The notes under the pieces were generated by a model, which did no database searches, was not told the DNA's origin, and saw nothing but the letters and a program-made list of their open reading frames with translations. A program made the translations under genes and the position numbers. A stretch of DNA of 46,175 nucleotides. It comes from Nemertoderma westbladi (lineage: Eukaryota > Xenacoelomorpha > Nemertodermatida > Nemertodermatidae). Each line of letters opens with the position of its first letter. Within the stretch, counting starts at the first letter, position 1. The stretch is taken from assembly GCA_032718475.1 (NCBI GenBank), contig JAUCBJ010004093.1:1-46175 (forward strand), in the 5' to 3' direction. Of the stretch, positions 40,563 to 46,175 are shown piece by piece.

Positions 40563-43027
40563 ACGCTATTCGGCAGAAAATCGGAAAGGGAACTTACGAT
40601 TGTTTGGAGAAACGTAAATTACAGCAACAAGTCCAAGCGGTGAAAGAATTAGCTTTACCCCAGTTCGATAGAGAAATACAGAATCTCGAGGAGGACATCG
40701 AACGTGGACGAACCTACTCTTTACAAGAGTTCCTAGATGAGCGTTTACAACAACAAGCGGAGGAAAATCAGCTCGAGGAGAGACATATAGAACTAGATGA
40801 GAGAGAAGAAGCAGCTTTAGCCCAGCCAGAAGCTCAAATTCTTATAACAGATCTCTATTCTAAAACCATTATCCATCCTTCGATGGTTCCTCATTTCGGA
40901 GACAAACTCTTCGCCACGGCACAGCCTCAACCGGTTGATATCAACCTAAGATCTCGAGATCTTATCGCTGACGCTCCCATGTTGCAACGTCCGCCCATCG
41001 AAGCTGCTCGTGTCGATGGTATACTCGTTGAACCTCCGGACAATAGAGCGGATCTTGTCCGTCGCATGGTACACGATGTTAACATACGCGCTAGACCTTT
41101 ACCGGACTCGTTTTATGGGATCAAAGATCACCCTTATTACGTCAATCTAACACAATATTACACTTACAATAACGAAGGTAGCGTTCCAGTTGGAGAACTG
41201 GGAACTACGCGAATGATACACATACGAGGACTCGCTGGTTCTACCCACGTATTTACTCGAGCGTGTTCCGATGTGATTGATTATTCTTTTGAGACTCTTA
41301 CTGAGACACAAAAGAAACTCCGACATGGACAATTCGAACTCGCGCAGCGTTACGTCACCGACACCGAGCGCAAACCGGCCATGGGTATCGATGGAACGAT
41401 GTTACCCCAGCCCGTGCTCGAGATGTTGTTTAACGAAAGAATCCTCAAAATCGGCTCAGCTGTTTATGGAGATCTACAAAACGACTTTCGGAACATGGAG
41501 AACATTCCATACCCTTTCGTTGATACTCAACTGATTGCTCCCTGGGCAGAAGGCCGAGGTTTCTTCCGCACTATGTATGCCAATACACCCAGCGGCATTA
41601 CTAAAGTACAACGAACCTCCATCGGACATCTTGCCTTTCAAGAATACGGATGGAATTTCAAGGTTGGAAATCCTATCAATTACCAACAAGTATATGGAGA
41701 TCATTATTCTCGTTTATACTTTGACGGACCATTGACCGCACCTGGAGCCGTGTATAGCTTTATGAGTGTTCCACTTCGTCCCTCCTTAGCTATATACACG
41801 ATCTTTGAAAACGCCGCACTTGCCGGTTGGCTAGCCGATGTGTGCAGTCGTACCATACGCGCCCATCCCTTAATACTTGGAACCAAACTCGCCAAGCTAG
41901 ATGAACACAATAAATTCATCCGCTTCGAATGTTTCCGGCACTTTCTGACTCCGTTCCATAACGTTGATAGTCAGTTCAAGGACCGCGCTCTGACCAAACT
42001 CAGCCTAAGAGACTCAGCTGCAGAGAAGTTGAACAGCGCGGGATTTGCCCTTTTCCAGGACGTTTGTATACAGAACTTACATTCATCTGTTATACAAAGA
42101 CCCCGAATACCCACGGGTTATTCTGTCGTGGAAGTTCAGACAGTGGGTCTGCTTGCGGAGACAGCCGCACCTACCTCAGCTATGCAATTGGAAGACGAAC
42201 CAATATGCTTAGAATCTGAGGCGATTCAGCCTACAGCGCCCCGGAGCAGCGATAACGACTACGTCTTGGAGTGGTATCAAGGTCCACAATGTCTCACCGC
42301 ATACGATTATCGACACGCCAACTATGTTTCTCGAAAACGTTGTCGATTATGCGCATCGAGAGACCATTTCACCCCTATGGACTCAGACGTACCCTGCTCC
42401 TATTTCCACGAACAACCGATGATGGAGATCTATTGTGCGTATTGCAGACTTAACAACTCGCACATTTTTGCAGTCTGCCCCCAATTTATGACTCAATGCC
42501 ATCACTGTCAACTTAAAGGACATGCCAGTTTTAATTGCCCTTTTAATCGCGATTTAGAAAGCGTAGATGAGATGATTACCCTGCGCTACATCCGAGCTTG
42601 GGAAGCGAACATGGATTTACATTGTGAGTACCGCCATCGCTATTACCCTGGACGCGCTTACGAGGGAGTTTACGCGTTCCATCCTTATCTATTCGCGTCT
42701 GTTGAACAAAAAACACGCACACCGAGTTACGAATTAATGAAGCGTGTTGGTGAGTGTATCTCCACCAAATTTGTTCGAAAATATCTCAGGAACGTCAATC
42801 CTAACGATATTACTTCATACCATTTGATCAATTTCATCCGTCAAGACCCTGAGTATGGCGATTTATTTATCAACTCGCACCCTGAGTTACAGGAAGTATC
42901 TCGACGGCCCTACGAATATCGAGCCCGAGAACGCGAGCTGGAAAGAACCATTAAACCAAGGAAGTTTCTCACCACTCACGGTCCACCTACCGCTATTGTC
43001 CAGACGACCCGTCAAGGACCCGTATGA
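40487..43027 (+). CDS. ORF-X, main part with zinc knuckles (unknown protein of BEL-2)
   Basis: About 845 codons, no ATG needed if joined to the first part. It starts with a helical, Gln/Glu-rich stretch (about 40600-40830, coiled-coil-like). A long ordered-looking region (about 40860-42120) is rich in aromatic residues. Three Cys/His clusters follow: CRLC...H...C from 42341, CAYCRLNNSHIFAVC from 42434 and CHHCQLKGHASFNC from 42497 to 42538 (canonical CX2CX4HX4C). Zinc knuckles suggest nucleic-acid binding. No protease, RT, transposase or envelope motif is seen. It ends in TGA at 43025-43027, after which the same frame continues. Confidence 0.7.
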   Translation, partial: PVQPSRLHPIQPVTEVEESVVRNALDAIRQKIGKGTYDCLEKRKLQQQVQAVKELALPQFDREIQNLEEDIERGRTYSLQEFLDERLQQQAEENQLEERHIELDEREEAALAQPEAQILITDLYSKTIIHPSMVPHFGDKLFATAQPQPVDINLRSRDLIADAPMLQRPPIEAARVDGILVEPPDNRADLVRRMVHDVNIRARPLPDSFYGIKDHPYYVNLTQYYTYNNEGSVPVGELGTTRMIHIRGLAGSTHVFTRACSDVIDYSFETLTETQKKLRHGQFELAQRYVTDTERKPAMGIDGTMLPQPVLEMLFNERILKIGSAVYGDLQNDFRNMENIPYPFVDTQLIAPWAEGRGFFRTMYANTPSGITKVQRTSIGHLAFQEYGWNFKVGNPINYQQVYGDHYSRLYFDGPLTAPGAVYSFMSVPLRPSLAIYTIFENAALAGWLADVCSRTIRAHPLILGTKLAKLDEHNKFIRFECFRHFLTPFHNVDSQFKDRALTKLSLRDSAAEKLNSAGFALFQDVCIQNLHSSVIQRPRIPTGYSVVEVQTVGLLAETAAPTSAMQLEDEPICLESEAIQPTAPRSSDNDYVLEWYQGPQCLTAYDYRHANYVSRKRCRLCASRDHFTPMDSDVPCSYFHEQPMMEIYCAYCRLNNSHIFAVCPQFMTQCHHCQLKGHASFNCPFNRDLESVDEMITLRYIRAWEANMDLHCEYRHRYYPGRAYEGVYAFHPYLFASVEQKTRTPSYELMKRVGECISTKFVRKYLRNVNPNDITSYHLINFIRQDPEYGDLFINSHPELQEVSRRPYEYRARERELERTIKPRKFLTTHGPPTAIVQTTRQGPV

Positions 43028-43270
43028 GCTGCTGTCCTAAGACGCGCCCTTAAGGCTGTTAGACCTCGCTCCACTGAAGTTGATATCGATCAACCAGGTA
43101 CCTCGACTGGCGGATACACCGATCGTAATCCTAAACCTTCTGATGCAATTGTATTGCACCCTTCACCCAGGAGTTACAGCCCTCCTAGTAAAGTGGCTCG
43201 CCCCAAAGAGAAAAGGACTCTTGCTAGCCTCAAAAAACTGCGTAAATGCCGTCCGCGTAAGAAAGACTAA
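43028..43270 (+). CDS. ORF-X, basic C-terminal tail beyond a TGA
   Basis: Eighty codons in the frame of ORF-X directly after its TGA, ending with TAA at 43268-43270. They are Pro/Ser/Thr-rich, then strongly basic (RPKEKR, LKKLRKCRPRKKD), like a nuclear-localisation or RNA-binding tail. The low stop density and continuous composition suggest the TGA is a nonsense mutation or a readthrough stop. There is no ATG at the start. Confidence 0.55.
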   Translation, partial: AAVLRRALKAVRPRSTEVDIDQPGTSTGGYTDRNPKPSDAIVLHPSPRSYSPPSKVARPKEKRTLASLKKLRKCRPRKKD

Positions 43271-43347
43271 CTGTTTAGAGTATTTTTATATTTTAGAAAC
43301 TGTGATTTTTTATACTTTATAGACTTAAATCCCATTTTCTGGAGCGG

Positions 43348-44518
43348 TGTAAAAGCTATTGTGGAATTAGCCGGTTATTTTTACCGCAAAGTACTCTGTA
43401 GGTGTTTTAACGGACATCAAAAGCCGTTTCCTTACTGTACTGGTGTTTTAGTGGACATAAAAATCAATTTCTTCTGTATGTGTACTTTAGCGGACATAAC
43501 TAGCAATTCTATGTCGCAATACGCTAAATCCTCTTGAAACAGTGTAGTTACTATGACGACAGCTAACAGCTGATCTGTACACGTGTAGCTTTTTCCTTGT
43601 TCTCTGGTGTTTCTTTGTTCGGTCAACCAATCAGAGCGATTCTCCTGCTTTTTGTACAGAAACCTCCGGGAAATCGCGCAATGCATTATGGGTCAATGTT
43701 TACCTTTTTTCCTGAGCCCAGAAGACCGGCTTTGGAATCTCTGTGTTTTCAGGCTTTAGCCCAACATTAGTAGGCTTAATTCTAGAACGTATATCTGTTA
43801 TCATACCATAACATACCATAACATATCATAACAATTTATACCTTAGCATTTTTACTGCTATTTACTGTCGGTTATTCATTATATCAGTTGATGGAATATT
43901 ATTATATTTAGAATATCGATAAATAATTACAAACCCTCAATCTTCTTGATATACTGAAGGTAAGAGAGACCGGTTACATATAACGATTGCGACTTACATT
44001 AAAGTGGTTTTGGAGTGAATCTAATTCTATTTCATAGGCACTACATGTATCGGTCGTTGTTCTCTTTATATGTGACTAAATTAGTGAAGGTCGGCAGATC
44101 GGTGTGCAGCATTGTGCAGTAGTGTGTATGATTGTTATTGATAACAAAGCATCTCCTAAAGAATGCGCTATATACGTGAATCCATAGCCATCCCGTTGTG
44201 TCTAGTGTAAGTCATAACTCTGTTTACATATTTAGAGCGCCACGTCCTAAAGGAACTGCTAATATTTCCCGAAAGTGAATAATATTGTCAGAGAATATAT
44301 ATTACGATCAGTCGAATAATAGAGTAGGCCTACACCGCAATAAGGTTAGGCTTCCGAATCCAGTCTCCCGGGTATATCCAGCAGGTGAATGGTCGCGCAT
44401 AGACTGGCTTTGGCTAATGTAGTGTATCAAATACTCGTCATAGGCTAAAGTCGATTTATTATCTAGAAGACATCCAAATTTGGCAGATTAAACTGCTAAA
44501 GGTCTGAAAGCGCGAACA
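43348..44518 (+). repeat. BEL-2 3' LTR
   Basis: 1171 bp, TGTAAAAGC...GCGCGAACA, aligned over its whole length with 26428-27597 at a constant offset of 16,920 up to one inserted C near 44361. The sequence just before it (cattttctggagcgg) is only weakly purine-rich, so a polypurine tract is not clear. Confidence 0.9.
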
Positions 44519-44537
44519 GTAGGCTCGCGAGCCTTCC
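44519..44537. repeat. 20-bp dispersed hairpin, copy 6, split by the inner element
   Basis: GTAGGCTCGCGAGCCTTCC follows the right LTR. Its first base lies on the other side: the left flank ends in GGTAGG (26422-26427). The 20-mer is whole only when the 18-kb element and one GTAGG are removed, which independently confirms the insertion site. Confidence 0.85.
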
Positions 44538-45262
44538 GTAGTAAGAACTTCCGTCGTCCCTCGCGGTTCGACTTCCGGTTCTTTGATCGGTACGCCGCAT
44601 CTACGAAGAAAATTGGTGAGCGTCCCTAATCTCCCGTCCAGGCAGTAGAGTTCTTCTTCCTCTTCGGGTTGTAACAACGCGTCCGAAACTGACTCACCTA
44701 GCAGTTGGTCTAGCTGCTCCTGTTGAGCCAATCTTATTACCGACTTAAACTGGATAAGGCTTTCTCTCGCACTTACCAACTTATCTATTATCTTTACCTG
44801 AGTAAAGTTGTCGCCACGCAACTCTGCAAGTTCGTGTAAACCTTTAAGTTTATCTACGGAGGCATGTACCCTACTTTCTATCCTTACCTGTAAGGTGTAG
44901 AACTCGTATCTCGACATCGGGGCGGTTAATTCGCGTAAAAAGCGAAAACCTTCTCCGAGGTTCCGAGTAATCTGGGCCATGTGTCCTCCTATACTTCTAA
45001 TAACGTTCTCCTGGCTTCCAGTCGAACTTACCATGTCCGGTTCCCGCAATCTGGTCTGCGGGACGGTAAGGAAATCTTCGATTCTGCCGTCGCCACGCGT
45101 TGCGGCTTCCGGTATTTCCGTTCGGGGTACCGGCGACGCACGAGGTGTGACATCGGTAGAATCTCGGGTTCTCCTTCTCGATTCGTCTACTGTCGATCTG
45201 TCCAGGTCGCACGAGTCATAGTCGGTAGGGGGGTATCGAGTCGAATGGGGTGTGTCACTCAT
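44519..45262 (-). pseudogene. BEL-1 gag, N-terminal segment
   Basis: Begins with MSDT at 45262 and runs about 247 codons until the insertion point at 44519. It is charged and rich in Arg/Asp/Ser at first, then helical (residues ~95-215, with heptad-like Leu spacing and a run of Glu). No domain name can be given. Beyond 44518 the frame runs on into the LTR of the inserted element only by chance. The start MSDT is shared with the frame at 29808 in BEL-2. Confidence 0.7.
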
Positions 45263-45400
45263 GTCTTATTATATACGTCAAGTACGGGTAATAAAATGTC
45301 AAAGTATCTGAATGTTGAAATGTCAAACTTACCTTGATATATATAGTATATATATACCCTAACCGGTACAAATAAATCAACAAAGTCAGAATGTCGAATT
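45263..45400. other. BEL-1 leader next to gag
   Basis: AT-rich stretch immediately upstream (minus strand) of the BEL-1 gag ATG. It has TA repeats and an accggt motif. No primer site can be assigned. Confidence 0.4.
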
Positions 45401-45772
45401 ATTGGGAATTGTAGCTTTATTTTATACTCACATCAATAATAAATAACTAGCACAATATTTATTGGGAATTGTAGCTTTATTTTATACTCACATCAATAAT
45501 AAATAACTAGCACAATATTTATTGGGAATTGTAGCTTTATTTTATACTCACATCAATAATAAATAACTAGCACAATATTTATTGGGAATTGTAGCTTTAT
45601 TTTATACTCACATCAATAATAAATAACTAGCACAATATTTATTGGGAATTGTAGCTTTATTTTATACTCACATCAATAATAAATAACTAGCACAAAATTT
45701 ATTGGGAATTGTAGCTTTATTTTATACTCACATCAATAATAAATAACTAGCACAATATTTATTGGGAATTGT
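45401..45772. repeat. 60-bp tandem array, six units plus a partial
   Basis: Six full units of exactly 60 bp (starting attgggaattgtagcttt) from 45401 to 45760, then 12 bases of a seventh. Only one substitution (cacaaaattt for cacaatattt, about 45696) was seen among them. It lies upstream of BEL-1 gag and might be part of its leader or LTR. Confidence 0.95.
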
Positions 45773-46175
45773 GACGGGATCAAGGGATCCCGATCGGATT
45801 TGTATATTACGCATCGCCGTGTTTCACCTTAGGGATTGTTGTTGGTGATATCTAGGCCGAGGCCGTTGCAGTGAAAACAATAAGGGGTTGATTGATGTTT
45901 CTTGATATTTGGATAATAGTATCAGTAATAACACAGTAAGAATTGCAGTTAAGCAGCATTGATATGAGATGGATACCGGTAGATGTATGTGTGTTGGCGA
46001 CGGTGACGGTATAGAATATCACCGGTCTGCACTAAACTGATGACTGAGTAAACTGAACCGGTAATGGTATGCATTGATAATATATGTATAATTACTCCTA
46101 CACTGCTGTGGCCTTTTCACCTGGTGGATGCTCTCCCTCGCCCCTATTGGCTAACAATCTACTTCACGCCTCTCC
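45773..46175. other. end of window, nothing recognised
   Basis: Starts with gacgggatcaagggatcccgatcgg, containing a GGGATCaaGGGATCCC repeat/palindrome. No gene or element end. It may be part of the BEL-1 5' LTR, whose partner cannot be verified here. Confidence 0.35.

Larger units (their letters stand above)
26428..44518 (+). mobile_element. BEL-2: 18,091-bp BEL/Pao LTR element with an extra 3' coding region
   Basis: Direct LTRs at 26428-27597 and 43348-44518, TG...CA ends, and GTAGG duplicated at 26423-26427 and 44519-44523. The interior (27598-43347) carries a 2.5-kb leader, gag, protease, RT, RNase H, integrase and the unrecognised ORF-X. No second LTR pair was found inside, so one element is the simplest reading. 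The known size range of BEL/Pao elements is roughly 4-11 kb. Lesions (stops and shifts in pol and ORF-X, YMDN in RT) show this copy is not autonomous. Confidence 0.85.

Noticed and set aside
43025-43027. TGA as selenocysteine codon in ORF-X
   Set aside because: No supporting structure was identified, and TAG and frame lesions elsewhere in the same element make ordinary decay more likely.
39432-43270. ORF-X as an envelope gene
   Set aside because: The position fits, but there is no signal peptide, transmembrane segment or glycosylated ectodomain pattern, and it has zinc knuckles and a basic tail instead.
45401-45772. CRISPR array
   Set aside because: The 60-bp units are identical throughout with no variable spacers: a simple tandem repeat.

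Overview
This is a metazoan genomic window made almost entirely of transposable elements, with one host exon recognisable. The evidence for an animal is the fibrinogen-related (FReD) exon with a normal splice acceptor, two BEL/Pao LTR retrotransposons (a group known from animals), APE-type and RLE-type LINEs, and piggyBac-like TTAA elements. AT-rich spacers and the repeat mix suggest a marine invertebrate, but the species cannot be read from the sequence.

Layout. 1-4571: an RLE-type non-LTR retrotransposon on the minus strand, with an N-terminal Ulp1-like protease, bracketed by ~85-bp direct repeats. 4572-6790: AT-rich DNA, then a FReD pseudogene fragment split by a 1.3-kb non-autonomous TTAA element. 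6868-11221: two copies of one APE-type LINE family joined tail to tail (A plus, B minus). 11345-12012: the FReD exon (minus). 12250-12341: a 92-bp TTAA MITE. 12430-14571: a decayed RLE-type element (plus) with a Pro/Ser/Thr/Asp minisatellite inside its RT domain. 15850-16826: an internally deleted third LINE copy (C). 17276-17930: a probable solo or terminal LTR on the minus strand with its polypurine tract. 17931-19650: low-complexity DNA with a 33-bp minisatellite.

19651-45262: a nested pair of BEL/Pao elements. The outer one (BEL-1, minus) has its gag start at 45262 and its truncated pol end at 19651. Its gag is split by an inner 18,091-bp LTR element (BEL-2, plus, 26428-44518). BEL-2 has 1170/1171-bp LTRs (about 98.5% identical by eye count), TG...CA ends and a perfect 5-bp target duplication (GTAGG). 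Removing it together with one GTAGG restores the BEL-1 gag reading frame.

Main point. BEL-2 carries a complete gag-PR-RT-RNaseH-IN set (30123-37796) and, 1.6 kb downstream of integrase inside the same LTRs, an extra long coding region (39432-43270, about 1,280 codons including lesions). That region has three zinc-knuckle-like Cys/His clusters and a Lys/Arg-rich tail, with no visible membrane segment. It sits where an env gene would be but does not look like one, and I do not recognise it. This 'ORF-X' and the 18-kb composite element are the best candidates for something undescribed. BEL-1, BEL-2 and the LINEs all carry stops or frameshifts, so none of the copies here looks autonomous.

45401-45772 is a very homogeneous 60-bp tandem array upstream of BEL-1 gag; the rest, to the window end, holds nothing I recognise.
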